Origin: Acidobacteria bacterium RIFCSPLOWO2_12_FULL_68_19
GTDB taxonomy: Bacteria; Acidobacteriota; Vicinamibacteria; Vicinamibacterales; UBA2999
Direction of reading: 5' to 3'
Assembly (NCBI GenBank): GCA_001767525.1
Contig: MELF01000047.1
Span: 62,001 to 126,000 of the forward strand
Length of the DNA: 64,000 nucleotides
In this document: one piece after another, positions 28,803-38,200 of the stretch
Layout: each line of letters begins with the position of its first letter
Numbering within the stretch: position 1 is the first letter of the stretch
Notes under the pieces: model-generated
Seen by the model: the letters and a program-made list of their open reading frames with translations, nothing else
Told to the model about the DNA's origin: nothing
Databases searched by the model: none
Made by a program: the position numbers and the translations under genes

Positions 28803-29662
28803 AGCTTCCGCCCCATGACCGAGCTGATGCCGCGCAACTCACGCATCAGCTCGCCGAAGGCCGCGTAATCGAGCGCCTGGAGCGGATCGACGGCCGCCCG
28901 CTCCGGGTCCGGGTGCACATCGAGGATGAGCCCATCGGCACCTGCCGCGATTGCGGCGCGTGCGATTGGCGCGACGTACCGACGCCGGAACGTCGAATGA
29001 CTCGGGTCGACCAGCACCGGCAAGTGCGAGTACTCGCGAACCGCGGGGATCGCCTGGATGTCGACGATGAAACGCGAGGTCGGAGCGTGCGTGTGCGGGG
29101 CGACAATGCCCCGTTCGCACAAGATCACCCGCTCGTTGCCTCGGTGCAGGATGTACTCGGCGGCGCCGAGCCAGTCGCGCAGGCTGGCGCCGAAATGCCG
29201 CTTCAGCAAGACCGGTTTGCCAACGCGGCCCACCTCCTCGAGCAGCGGAACATTCTGCATGTTCCGGGCACCCACCTGCACGACGTCGGCGTATCGTCCC
29301 ACCATGTCCACCAGGCGGACATCGACGACCTCCGTGACGATCGGCAGACCTGTGGCGTCGCCGGCGGCGCGCAGGTACTGGAGGCCGACTTCGCCCAGCT
29401 CGTACATACGCTCGTTGCGGTACGGGAACGTCAGCGGCTTGAAGGCTCCACCGCGCAGCATCGCCGCGCCCGCGGCTTTGACCGCGCGCGCGATGTCGAG
29501 TACCTGGATGTCGTTTTCCACGGCGCACGGTCCCGCAATCACCACCACGGCATTCCCGCCCACCTCGACGTTCCCCACACGCACCGGGGTGCACCGTCCG
29601 TCAGGTCTGGCGGACGCCAGCGGAATGTTGGTCCGAAGATCGCTGTCGCTGATGTCTTTCAT
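28799..29662 (-). CDS. 3-deoxy-7-phosphoheptulonate (DAHP) synthase, type I-beta-like
   Basis: A 287-residue protein. Motifs in order: IAGPCAVEN, LRGGAFKPLTFPY, VQVGARNMQN, GKPVLLKRHFG, VILCERGI, VDPSHSTFRRR and LDVHPDPERA. These are the PEP, metal and phosphate sites of the DAHP/KDO8P synthase barrel, and ARNMQN favours DAHP synthase over KdsA. The enzyme joins PEP and erythrose 4-phosphate at the start of aromatic biosynthesis. No regulatory ACT or mutase domain is attached. Its placement between a sugar oxidoreductase and an AroE-like gene inside a glycan operon is unusual. Confidence 0.88.
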   Translation of the reverse strand: MKDISDSDLRTNIPLASARPDGRCTPVRVGNVEVGGNAVVVIAGPCAVENDIQVLDIARAVKAAGAAMLRGGAFKPLTFPYRNERMYELGEVGLQYLRAAGDATGLPIVTEVVDVRLVDMVGRYADVVQVGARNMQNVPLLEEVGRVGKPVLLKRHFGASLRDWLGAAEYILHRGNERVILCERGIVAPHTHAPTSRFIVDIQAIPAVREYSHLPVLVDPSHSTFRRRYVAPIARAAIAAGADGLILDVHPDPERAAVDPLQALDYAAFGELMRELRGISSVMGRKL

Positions 29663-30702
29663 CGGGACAGCGACGCCGGAGCCTGGACCGCGGCAGGCCC
29701 CCCGGATCGAGAGGACTGGTAAATCGCCTCGATGAGAGCCGCCAGCTGTACCCCCGCATCCTGAGGCCCCGGACCGGAGGAGCGCCGGCTCGCGACCGCG
29801 TCGAGAAAATCGGCGAGCTCGCGCGCGACCATCTGGACCGGGTCGCAGGGGTCGAGCGGGACGTGCATCGACGGACCGACCACCGCGGCCCAGACGCCGT
29901 CGCGCAGTTCATGGTGCGCGTCATGGATCGTGAGCGTCTCGACCTCGAAGTCCACCTCGACGGTCGCCTTCTCCCCGACAATCGTGATGTCCTTGCTGGT
30001 CAACGCCCCTGGAACCACCCGGTCCTTCCAGCGCCCCGGCTGAATGTAGCCGGCTTCGACTTTGCCTACGATGCCGCTCGGATACGTGAGCACCGCGACC
30101 GCGAAGTCTTCGAGGCCGCGGCGGAAATGATCACGGCAGACCGCATACACCGACGCCGGCGCCTCGCCGAGCAACCAGTTGAACAGGTCGAGAAAGTGGA
30201 TCCCGTCGGTATGCATCACACCGACGTCTGTGCGGGCGCGCTTGAAGCCCATGAAGTTGCCGGTGATATAGCGAATCCGGCCCAGGCGTCCCGCGTCGAG
30301 CTCCTGGTGCAGCCATTGCGAAATCGGGTGATAGCGATAGTAGTAGCCGACCTGCAGGATGCGCCCGGTACGCTCCGCAATTCGCGCCAGCTCCGCACCG
30401 TCCTGACTGGTCATCGTCATCGGCTTTTCGACGAAGACGTCCTTGCCAGCGAGCAGCGCCGTGCGACACAACTCGAAGTGACTCGTTGAGGGTGTGACGA
30501 TGTCGACCACATCAACCCGATCGAGACCCGCATCCAGCGCGGGAAGCAGCCGGTCAGCGGGAAAGTTGTAGCGCGCGGCCGCCGACCACTGACGCTGGTC
30601 CGCCTCCGCGATCCACAGACGGTCGCCGTGATCGATCAGATGCCACGCCGCGAGGTGGCGCCGGCCGAAGTTGCCAAGGCCAACTTGGAGGATTCTCGTC
30701 AT
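29659..30702 (-). CDS. Gfo/Idh/MocA family oxidoreductase
   Basis: A 347-residue protein with the N-terminal Rossmann motif LQVGLGNFGRRHLAAW, DIVTPSTSHFELC, and the signature VFVEKPMTMTSQDG carrying the catalytic-site Lys. The C-terminal half is the beta-sheet substrate domain (GIHFLDLFNWLLGE includes the usual His). The family oxidises or epimerises sugars and sugar acids with NAD(P), often as nucleotide sugars (for example WlbA). It overlaps both neighbours by 4 bases and is the first enzyme gene after the regulator. Confidence 0.9.
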   Translation of the reverse strand: MTRILQVGLGNFGRRHLAAWHLIDHGDRLWIAEADQRQWSAAARYNFPADRLLPALDAGLDRVDVVDIVTPSTSHFELCRTALLAGKDVFVEKPMTMTSQDGAELARIAERTGRILQVGYYYRYHPISQWLHQELDAGRLGRIRYITGNFMGFKRARTDVGVMHTDGIHFLDLFNWLLGEAPASVYAVCRDHFRRGLEDFAVAVLTYPSGIVGKVEAGYIQPGRWKDRVVPGALTSKDITIVGEKATVEVDFEVETLTIHDAHHELRDGVWAAVVGPSMHVPLDPCDPVQMVARELADFLDAVASRRSSGPGPQDAGVQLAALIEAIYQSSRSGGPAAVQAPASLSR

Positions 30703-31328
30703 TTGCTTGCCGCCACTCCGCTCTGTCTTCTGGTGCGGTCCGCAGGCACCGGCTGCCGCAGCAGGACCAGGCGGTCTCTGGGAATGCCCAGCTCGATGAG
30801 TTCCGCGAGCAACTCTTCTGTCGGATCGAGCTTGGCGATGATCAATACATCAAAAGCGATGGAGCAATGCTCGCGAGGCTTGTACACCGGCATGCCGAGA
30901 AAGCGGCGCGCTTCCCGGTCGAAAATGGCCACGGGTTCGAGTCCATGTTCTCGAAGGCACAGGTAGGCGAGCTCAGCGGCTTCCCCAGTACCGTACAATG
31001 CCACGCCCCGGGCGCCGTCGCTGAGCCAGGGCTGGACCATCGACGTCAGGTGGGTTCGGACTTGCCGGTACACGAACATGGAGTACTCGATGTACTCGTA
31101 CGTGAGGCGGCTCTTTTCGGCGATGCCTTTGGGCGTCAGCAAGTACGTGATCCGGTTCGGGCGGACGTTCACGAACTTGATGTAGCCCTTCCGGGCCAGG
31201 CGCTTCAGGTACAGATTGGTCAAGCCGACAGCGATGCCGAGGCGATTCGCCAGCGACCGCTGGGTAATCCTGTTGTTGTCGGCCACTGCCTCGAGCACGT
31301 CGAGGTCGCGCTTAGACGGGACGTCCAT
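30699..31328 (-). CDS. Winged-helix transcriptional regulator with C-terminal Rossmann-like sensor domain
   Basis: A 209-residue protein. Residues 5-75 form a winged helix (DLDVLEAVADNNRITQRSLANRLGIAVGLTNLYLKRLARKGYI) of the MarR/EPS-regulator type. Residues about 105-200 look like a small Rossmann fold: GVALYGTGEAAELAYLCLREHGLEPVAIFDREARRFLGMPV, similar to the N-terminal domain of PglD-type sugar acyltransferases or CoA-binding domains. It is the first gene of the long minus-strand operon, so it probably controls the whole locus in response to a nucleotide or nucleotide sugar. The ligand is inferred, not seen. Confidence 0.82.
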   Translation of the reverse strand: MDVPSKRDLDVLEAVADNNRITQRSLANRLGIAVGLTNLYLKRLARKGYIKFVNVRPNRITYLLTPKGIAEKSRLTYEYIEYSMFVYRQVRTHLTSMVQPWLSDGARGVALYGTGEAAELAYLCLREHGLEPVAIFDREARRFLGMPVYKPREHCSIAFDVLIIAKLDPTEELLAELIELGIPRDRLVLLRQPVPADRTRRQSGVAASK

Positions 31329-31453
31329 GACTAGCTGGGCCGATCGGCGGGCGGGGGAAGAGAAGCTCCCGCCCTCTCACTCACAGGGTGTCGTCGTGCG
31401 GCCCCGGGCGACGCGAAGAGATTCGTGTGCCCAACACCGAAGCAATGGGCGTT

Positions 31454-31468
31454 GTTCACGAAATGAAC
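31454..31468. promoter_or_regulatory. Candidate operator palindrome upstream of the locus regulator
   Basis: GTTCA-CGAAA-TGAAC, a perfect 5-bp inverted repeat with a 5-base spacer, about 125 bases before the regulator start. It is a plausible binding site for the dimeric winged-helix protein (autoregulation). The assignment rests on position and symmetry only. Confidence 0.4.
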
Positions 31469-31478
31469 GAGAAGAAAT

Positions 31479-31506
31479 CGTCAACCGCTGAGCCCCTGGT
31501 TGTCAA
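31479..31506 (-). promoter_or_regulatory. Candidate promoter elements for the polysaccharide operon
   Basis: On the minus strand there are two -35-like hexamers, TTGACA (31506-31501) and TTGACG (31484-31479), upstream of the regulator gene. No strong -10 is visible at 17 bases from either. The second would place RNA polymerase over the GTTCA/TGAAC palindrome. The stretch 31329-31558 otherwise holds only this leader; I see no gene in it. Confidence 0.3.
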
Positions 31507-31646
31507 GGAAAAGTTGCGGCGTATGGCAAAAGATATGACAAAACGCCCTTGGTCAGAATGGAACGACCGGCTCCGAGTCGCAGCTCGTGGGTTACGCTGC
31601 GATTTGGAAACCTCAACGCAGAGCCACATGCGAAAAGGAGCCGGTC

Positions 31647-32780
31647 ATGAAGAAGGTACGATGTGTTGGTCTGGATGTCCATGCGGACACGATTGCGGTG
31701 GCGGTCGCGGAGCCGGGCGGGGAGGTCCGATCCCTCGGCCAGATTCCCAATCGACCGGAGTCGATCCGGAAGCTGATGAAGAAACTCGGGCCGCCAGAGC
31801 CGCTGCGAGTCTGCTACGAAGCAGGCCCGACGGGGTATGTGATCTACTGGCAGCTGACCGCTCTCGGGGTGCAATGCGAGGTCGTGGCGCCGACGTTGGT
31901 GCCAACCAAGGCTGGCGATCGGGTCAAAACGGATCGACGCGATGCGGAGAAGCTGGCGCGGAGCTACCGCGCCGGCGACTTGACGGCTGTGTGGGTGCCG
32001 GACGCGGCCCATGAAGCGCTGCGGGATTTGGTGCGCGCCCGGGAGGCCGCGAAGAAAGACCAGTTGCGCGCGCGCCATCGGCTCGGCAAGTTTCTGCTGC
32101 GGCACGGGCGACGTCCGGCGATCGCGATGACGCCCTGGACACAGCGCCACCTCACGTGGGTCAAACAGGCGGTGCATTTCGAGCAGCCGGCTCAGGAGGC
32201 GACGCTGCTGGACTACCTGCATGAAGTCGAGCACGTGGCCGGGCGCATCGAGGGGCTCGAGCGCGCGATCGACGAGGCCGTGCGGACGGTGCCCGCGCGG
32301 ATGCGCGCGGTGATTGACGCCCTCCAGGCCCTGCGGGGCATCGCCCTGGTCTCGGCGGTGACAATCGTCGCCGAAGTCGGCGAGCTCTCACGCTTCACGA
32401 GAGCGCCGCAGGTGATGGGTTACACCGGCCTGGGGACCCGCGAGGACTCCAGCGGCCCGCGGACACGGCGGGGGGGCATTACGAAGACGGGCAACGCGCA
32501 CCTTCGGCGCATCGTCATTGAGGCGGCCTGGGCCTATCGGCACCGCCCGGCAGTCGGCGGCGCGTTGCGCAAACGCCAGGTGACACTCAGCGAGGAGGTC
32601 AAGGCGATCGCCTGGAAGGCGCAACACCGATTGCACGGCCGGTACCGGAAACTCCTCGGCCGGGGCAAATGCCAGCAGCAGGTCGTCACGGCGGTGGGGC
32701 GCGAGCTCTTGGGCTTCATCTGGGCGATCGGTATCGTCGTGGAAACCAGACACCGGCAGTCGCAGGGGATCGCGGCGTAA
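31647..32780 (+). CDS. IS110-family transposase (DEDD RuvC-like plus IS116/IS110/IS902 domain)
   Basis: A 377-residue protein starting at ATG 31647, preceded by AAAAGGAG at seven bases. The N-terminal RuvC-like domain has VGLDVHADTIAVAV (first Asp), CYEAGPTGY (Glu) and TDRRDAEKLARSYRAGDL (last two Asp). The C-terminal domain has LRGIALVSAVTIVAEVGELSRF and the GYTGLGTREDSSG...GGITKTGNAHLRR region typical of IS116/IS110/IS902. Length and motif order are complete, so it may be active. IS110 enzymes are guided by a bridge (seek) RNA encoded in the element. Confidence 0.93.
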   Translation: MKKVRCVGLDVHADTIAVAVAEPGGEVRSLGQIPNRPESIRKLMKKLGPPEPLRVCYEAGPTGYVIYWQLTALGVQCEVVAPTLVPTKAGDRVKTDRRDAEKLARSYRAGDLTAVWVPDAAHEALRDLVRAREAAKKDQLRARHRLGKFLLRHGRRPAIAMTPWTQRHLTWVKQAVHFEQPAQEATLLDYLHEVEHVAGRIEGLERAIDEAVRTVPARMRAVIDALQALRGIALVSAVTIVAEVGELSRFTRAPQVMGYTGLGTREDSSGPRTRRGGITKTGNAHLRRIVIEAAWAYRHRPAVGGALRKRQVTLSEEVKAIAWKAQHRLHGRYRKLLGRGKCQQQVVTAVGRELLGFIWAIGIVVETRHRQSQGIAA

Positions 32781-32789
32781 GCAACCAAG

Positions 32790-33033
32790 GCAATGATACG
32801 GGACCGCGGCATCGGCGGCGGTCGAGGGGCACACGGAAAGGAGAACCCTCGAGCGGTCTATGCGGTAGGCCTCCGGGCCGAACCCGCGCTGTTAGTCCGA
32901 GGTAGCTCCCGACGGATCACGATTATGCGGTTCCGACCCGCGAATATCAGAGTGATCAACCGTCGCGATAGCTGCCTCGGCCGCCACCGATGCTGCGGTT
33001 CACATTGATCGCGGAGAACCAGCTGAGTTGACA
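32790..33033 (+). ncRNA. Candidate bridge/seek RNA region of the IS110-family element
   Basis: This is the long non-coding right end of the element. IS1111-group elements are known to encode their guide RNA here. A GACCGC/GCGGTC stem (32802-32807 with 32818-32823) and further GC pairings are visible. I cannot fold it by eye well enough to mark guide loops, and transcript ends are not known. Confidence 0.4.
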
Positions 33034-33045
33034 GGTCGTTCCATA

Positions 33046-34422
33046 TCAGACCGCAGGCGCACCAGCTTCGCGGGCGATGCGTCTGCGCGCAGTCGCCCAG
33101 GTCACGACCAGCGCGGCCGCAAGGAGGTACACGCCGAACAACGGGACCTCATACCACATGTACTTCGCCAGGGGCACTCGAAACCAGACGTACGTGCCCA
33201 GCAGCGCGTCATTTCCGGCAAGTGCGTCGAACCAGGACAGCGGCACGACTCGAAACACGAGCGACAACGGCACCAGACCGCCGATCAGCACCATGCCGGC
33301 GGTGACCAGCACGACGGCCGAGGGCCGCAACGGATGCTCCCACGTGGCCGTGGGGGGCGGTGTGGTCCACAGCAGAAGCACAGCGTAGAGACTTGGGATC
33401 AGGTACAAGAGGTGTGCCAGCGAGAGGTCGAGAGAAAACGACGCGGCGCAGAATCCAATCGTCGCGTCGAACAGCAACAGCGCCCTCCGGCGGTCGGCGG
33501 GGTTGGTGTTCCACCGCTGTTCCGTGTGCGCAAGCACGATGGCGGCACACGACGTGGTCGTAATCAACAGGATCGTCGCCGCCGCGCCGAGCATCTGAAC
33601 CAGTACAAGGTTCGGGTGCAGCGCCGAGGCGTACGAAAAGCCCGACAGGATCCGCTCGACCACGAACACGAGCCCGACAACCTCCGCGCTCCCCGTCGGC
33701 ACCACCTTCGGGGCGGTCGTGAAGATGTCAACGATCATCGCCACGGGGTACAGCGCGCCGTACCACCAGTCCATGACCGGCAGGGAGGCAGCGGCGATAA
33801 TCGCGGTCGCTCCGGCTAATGCGGCGATGTAAGACCGGTGCGGTCGAGATAGCAACGCAAACAACAGGTACGGCCAGACGAACACGAGCGGCCACAGCTT
33901 GAAATAGATCCCGAAGCAGATCAGGCCGGCTGCAGACAGGTAGCGCTTGCGCGCAAAGAACCAGTGGTGGCCGACGACACAGAACGCAGTCAGCGGCTCG
34001 GCCATGCCGCCCGAGATGGCGTAAATCGCCGCTGACGACTGCAGTCCCAGAAACACCAGCACCGCCCGGCACACCAGCGTGCGCGACGGAACGGCGATCC
34101 ACGCTGAAGGACCGACCGATCGCGTGAGAAGAAGCAGTGATACGGCGTACAGGAGGGCTAGGAGCACCCGCTGCGAGAGATTGAGCAGCCACCGCGGCAG
34201 ATCGAGCGCGCCGAGCCCACGGAAGATCATCGGAAACAGCGGGCCCCACCAGCGACCGGTGCGGAGCGGTCTTCCCGAGCTGAGCGCCCGCTCCTGCGCT
34301 TCGTAGGTCATGTTGAGATGTGTCTCGTCCGTCATGCCCAACGGGCTGGTGGCAAGCCCGTATACGAATCGGGCAGCGCCCAGTGCGACGAGCGCAGCGA
34401 GCAACACGTGCAGCGGCCTCAT
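33046..34422 (-). CDS. GT-C membrane glycosyltransferase (GT87/DUF2029-like)
   Basis: A 458-residue protein with about eleven membrane helices. The first loop reads GMTDETHLNMTYEAQ, with the acidic pair of GT-C enzymes. FKLWPLVFVWPYLLFAL resembles the GT87 helix that follows a lysine. It would use a polyprenyl-phosphate sugar, perhaps the product of the DPM-like GT2 encoded 36 bases upstream. Its stop codon lies 3 bases from the inverted repeat of the IS element, so the last residues could have been altered by the insertion. Confidence 0.8.
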   Translation of the reverse strand: MRPLHVLLAALVALGAARFVYGLATSPLGMTDETHLNMTYEAQERALSSGRPLRTGRWWGPLFPMIFRGLGALDLPRWLLNLSQRVLLALLYAVSLLLLTRSVGPSAWIAVPSRTLVCRAVLVFLGLQSSAAIYAISGGMAEPLTAFCVVGHHWFFARKRYLSAAGLICFGIYFKLWPLVFVWPYLLFALLSRPHRSYIAALAGATAIIAAASLPVMDWWYGALYPVAMIVDIFTTAPKVVPTGSAEVVGLVFVVERILSGFSYASALHPNLVLVQMLGAAATILLITTTSCAAIVLAHTEQRWNTNPADRRRALLLFDATIGFCAASFSLDLSLAHLLYLIPSLYAVLLLWTTPPPTATWEHPLRPSAVVLVTAGMVLIGGLVPLSLVFRVVPLSWFDALAGNDALLGTYVWFRVPLAKYMWYEVPLFGVYLLAAALVVTWATARRRIAREAGAPAV

Positions 34423-34458
34423 CGACGCGTTCTCTCGCGTCTTGCGAGGTGTTCCGGC

Positions 34459-35226
34459 TTACACATTCCAAGAATCCGTTCCGACGGAGCGCGGGTCGGG
34501 CGCAGCGGTGTCGTGCCGTCGAGCCAGCGGCGCGGACCATCGCAGTTGCCGCATTCGTCTGAAACTTCGAACAAAGCTCCACCCGAACGCCAGCAATCGG
34601 GCCTTCGAGCGGCCTTCCTGGCGGGGCTGATAATGAAACGGGATCTCCCGGATTTCCCATCCGCGGGTAAGGATGTTGATGAGGACTTCCTCCAGGACGT
34701 CGAAATTGGCGGCCCGCAGGTCGATGCCGTCGAGCGCTTCACGCCGGTACAGGCGAAATCCGCTCGACACGTCCCGCACCTGAAGCGACAATCCAAATCG
34801 GACAAACGCGTTGAGCGTGCGGCTGAGCGCGTGACGCATCGCCGGCATCGACGCGCGTCCGCCCCGCACGTACCGCGACGCGATCACCAAGCCGGCGTCT
34901 CCTCTGGCGCCCCAGAGATCGAGGATCACCGCTGGATCATGCGATAGGTCGGCATCGATGGCGACGATGTAGCTGCCCGTCGCGCTCGCCACGCCTTCGC
35001 GAAACGCAGCGCCGTAGCCGCGCTGCCGCTGGGTCACCACGCGCGCGGCGTTCAGCCGCGCAGCCGCAGCCGTGCCGTCGTCGCCCGGATCGACCACGAC
35101 CACCATTTCGTACCGCAGAGGTGCCGGCTGGAGCACCCTGTGCACCGCCGGCAGCAGCTGTCGCAGATTTTCGGCTTCGTGCTTCGCCAGGATGAGCACG
35201 CTCAGATCGACGGGGTCGTGCTCCAC
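34459..35226 (-). CDS. DPM-like GT2 polyprenyl-phosphate glycosyltransferase
   Basis: A 255-residue GT-A protein: LSVLILAKHEAENLRQLLPAV, VVVVDPGDDGT, GYGAAFREGVASATGSYIVAIDADLSHDP (DxD) and the DPM1-like DVSSGFRLYRREAL and EIREIPFHYQPRQEGRSK. It lacks C-terminal membrane helices, like soluble DPM1. Such enzymes make polyprenyl-phosphate sugars used by GT-C transferases. It shares one base with the end of the 1043-residue fusion gene upstream and precedes a GT-C gene, so donor synthesis and use are adjacent. Confidence 0.88.
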   Translation of the reverse strand: MEHDPVDLSVLILAKHEAENLRQLLPAVHRVLQPAPLRYEMVVVVDPGDDGTAAAARLNAARVVTQRQRGYGAAFREGVASATGSYIVAIDADLSHDPAVILDLWGARGDAGLVIASRYVRGGRASMPAMRHALSRTLNAFVRFGLSLQVRDVSSGFRLYRREALDGIDLRAANFDVLEEVLINILTRGWEIREIPFHYQPRQEGRSKARLLAFGWSFVRSFRRMRQLRWSAPLARRHDTAAPDPRSVGTDSWNV

Positions 35227-38200
35227 TACGCGTCTTTGCGCGCGTCGACCCGCGCGAGAAGATCCAGATAGACGGCGCCGATCCGCTCAACCATGCGCTC
35301 GACGCTGAAATGTGCCGCCGCAAAGGCCCGCCCAGCTTCGCCGAAGCTGCGCCGCCGCGCCGGATCGCGCAGCAGCTCGACCGTCCGGGTCGTCACCTGG
35401 GCGACATCGAGCGGCGGCACGAGGTAGCCGGACACCCCGTCACGAATCACTTCGGGCGCGCCGTCGAGATCGAAGGTGACGACGGGCTTCCCCACCGCCC
35501 CGGCCTGCGGCAGTACTCGCGCAATCCCCTCCCGGAGCGACGTATGCACGACGACATCCATCGCCTGGATGTAATCCGGAACCCGCTCCGGCGGCACGCG
35601 CCCGGCCATCACCACCCGGTCGCCGATTCCGAGGCGCGCCGCCTGCGCCTTCAACGGCTCGCGTAGCGGACCGTCGCCGACGAGGAGGAAGAAGACCTCG
35701 GGCATTTCGCGGTGGATTTCGGCGGCCGCCGCCAGAAACTGCTCGTGGCCCTTGAGCGGAAACAGGCGCGCAATCTTCCCCACGACGGGGGCGTCATGCG
35801 GGATTCCCGCGAGCCGCTTGGCAGCCTCCACGCTCAGCCGCTCACCGACCGACAAGAACAGGTTGAGATCGATGCCGCTGTAGATGGTGATGTGCTGATC
35901 GGGACGGCCAACCCCACGCGCCAACGCCGTCTTGCTGACGAGATCGCTGACGCTGATGATCGTGTCGGTCATGGGTGCACAGACGCGCTTCAACAGGATG
36001 TAGAACCGGTTCTTCCACCGGGACTGGAACTCGTGAAAGACGAGGCCATGCAGCGTATGCACGACAATGGGCACGCCGGCGGCGCGGGCCGCGAGGCGAC
36101 CGATAATGCCCGCCTTGGACGAGTGCGTGTGAACGACCGTGACCGACCGGCCCTTGAGGAAGCGGTACATGTCGAGAAACGCCTTCACATCCGTGAGAGG
36201 CCGGATCTCCCGCACCAGCGAGGGAAGCACGACGGTCGTCACGCCGGCTCGATTCGCCTCGGCGAACATGTCGCCTTCCCCCGCTTCGTCCACGCCGCAC
36301 AGGAGCGTGACATCGAACCGCGGATCCCGGTGCTGCCCGATCGCGGTGTACAGCGTATTCTCCTGCGCGCCACCGAGGATCAGGCGCGTAATGATATGAA
36401 CGACGCGAATCGGCGTGGCCGGGGCCGGGTGCGGACTCGTGGCCTCGGGACGGCCGACCGTCGCAACGGCAGGTGAGGCTGCCGCCGGCCCGCGGTCGCG
36501 TCGTGCATCCAGGAAGCGCAGCACGCGCGGTTCTACAGCGATCGCCGCGCCACCGCCCGCCGCTGCGACCGTTTCCGCCTCGGCCACCGGTACCTCGTGC
36601 CAATCGATGATGAGGCGGTGAAGGGCGACACCGTGCTTGGCGCAGAGAAACGGCAGACTTGACGTCCCGGCGCCCTCTTTCGTGAGCGCCACGGCGTCCA
36701 CTTGTCCCGCCATGATCATGCCGACGAGGTGATCGTAGCCGCCGATGACAGGATACCCGTGGACCCGGACGTGTCGCTTGCTCACGTCGTCATCGACGAA
36801 TCCCAGGATGCGGTATGCGCTGCGGGTATCGGCCAGCAGGTATCGCACGGCCATGGCCCCGCCGTCACCGGCGCCGTAGATAACGAGGCGGCGGCCAATC
36901 TGCCGCCGGCGCTGCACGAACTCGCTGATCAGACGGAAGGACGTGCGTGACCCGACGAGCAGCAGGAGCAGCAGCATCCCATAGATGATGAAGAGGGGCG
37001 GCGAGTACGTCTGGTACTGATCCAGCAGGTACAAAACGGCGCCCTGTACGATCACGACACCGACGAACACGCCTTTCGCAAACGTGATGCCGTCGCTCAG
37101 GCTGAAGTACCGCCAGATGCCCCGATACGCGCCGACCCCCAAGAGTGCGACGATCTGCGTGCCAACGACGATCGGGTACGATCGAAGGAAGTACTCGAAC
37201 TGCTCCGCCCACTCGAGCGGGGTGAACAACAGCCGGAAGGCGCCGTAGTACGCGACGGACACGAGTATGAGATCGAGGAGCACCTCGGTCAGCCTGCGCC
37301 GGTAGCCCAGCTCGATCTCGAGCGGCACCATCGTCGCCGGCACGGTGTTCGGCTCGACCTGGTCGTGAACTCGGATCCGGGCGAGGTAGACGGCAAACAG
37401 CGCCATGCCGATCGTGAACATCGCGACCAGCAGGCCGCTGACCTGCTGATTCCGGCCCGCAGCGACCGCCACGAGACCGCTCGCCGCTGCCAGCGCCCAG
37501 AGCAGGCCCACGGCGGCCCGCTGCGACAGTCCGATCGCCACGAGTCGATGCGACGAATAGTCCCACCTATCCTTGTCCGCGGGCCGCACAGCCCGCAGTC
37601 GGGACACGGTCGCGAGTGTGGCATCGACAATCGGAATCAGCAGGAGCAGCGTCGGAACGGCGATGATCGACAGCAGATCGCTGCCCCTACCAGGCGCAAT
37701 CTGGAGGGTCATCGCTGCCATGTTGAGTCCGATCAGCAGGCTCCCGCTTTCGCCCATCGCAATCGACGACGGATGCACGTCGTACACGAGGAATCCGGCG
37801 ATGGCGCCGAGCAGCAGTGTCAGGTGCTGTGTCCGCAGGAAGAGCTCGGTTCCCGGGGTCACAGGCAGGATCGTCAGCAGGAACGCGGTGCCGGCGATCA
37901 GCGCGATTCCTGCACACAATCCATCCATGTGATCGAGCAGGTTGAACGCGGTCGTAATGCCGACAATCCAGAACAACGTGGCGATGCTGTCGATCGTCAG
38001 CGACTCGGTCCAGTGAAGTCGATAGTCGAAGAAGAGGAAGACCGAAGCGACGGCGATCACCGCCACGAGCTTGGTCGACGGCCGCAGTGAGAACAGATCG
38101 CTCGTGAGACCCACCAGAAACAGCGTGGCGCTGCACACGAGAACCACGGGGACCGTGCGGAATGCGCCGAAGACGGCGGCACACCCGAACACCGTCAGCG

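Larger units (their letters stand above)
31559..33043 (+). mobile_element. IS110-family insertion sequence (IS1111-like layout)
   Basis: The element contains one DEDD transposase with a short left non-coding part (88 bases) and a long right part (about 260 bases). A 10-bp inverted pair TGGAACGACC (31559-31568) and GGTCGTTCCA (33034-33043) brackets it, with weaker similarity continuing outside (GGTCAGAA against GGTCTGATA in reverse complement). Short left end, long right end and subterminal inverted repeats are the IS1111-group pattern. IS110 elements lack classical terminal repeats, so the exact ends are uncertain by some bases. The right repeat ends 3 bases before the stop codon of the neighbouring GT-C gene. 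Confidence 0.7.
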
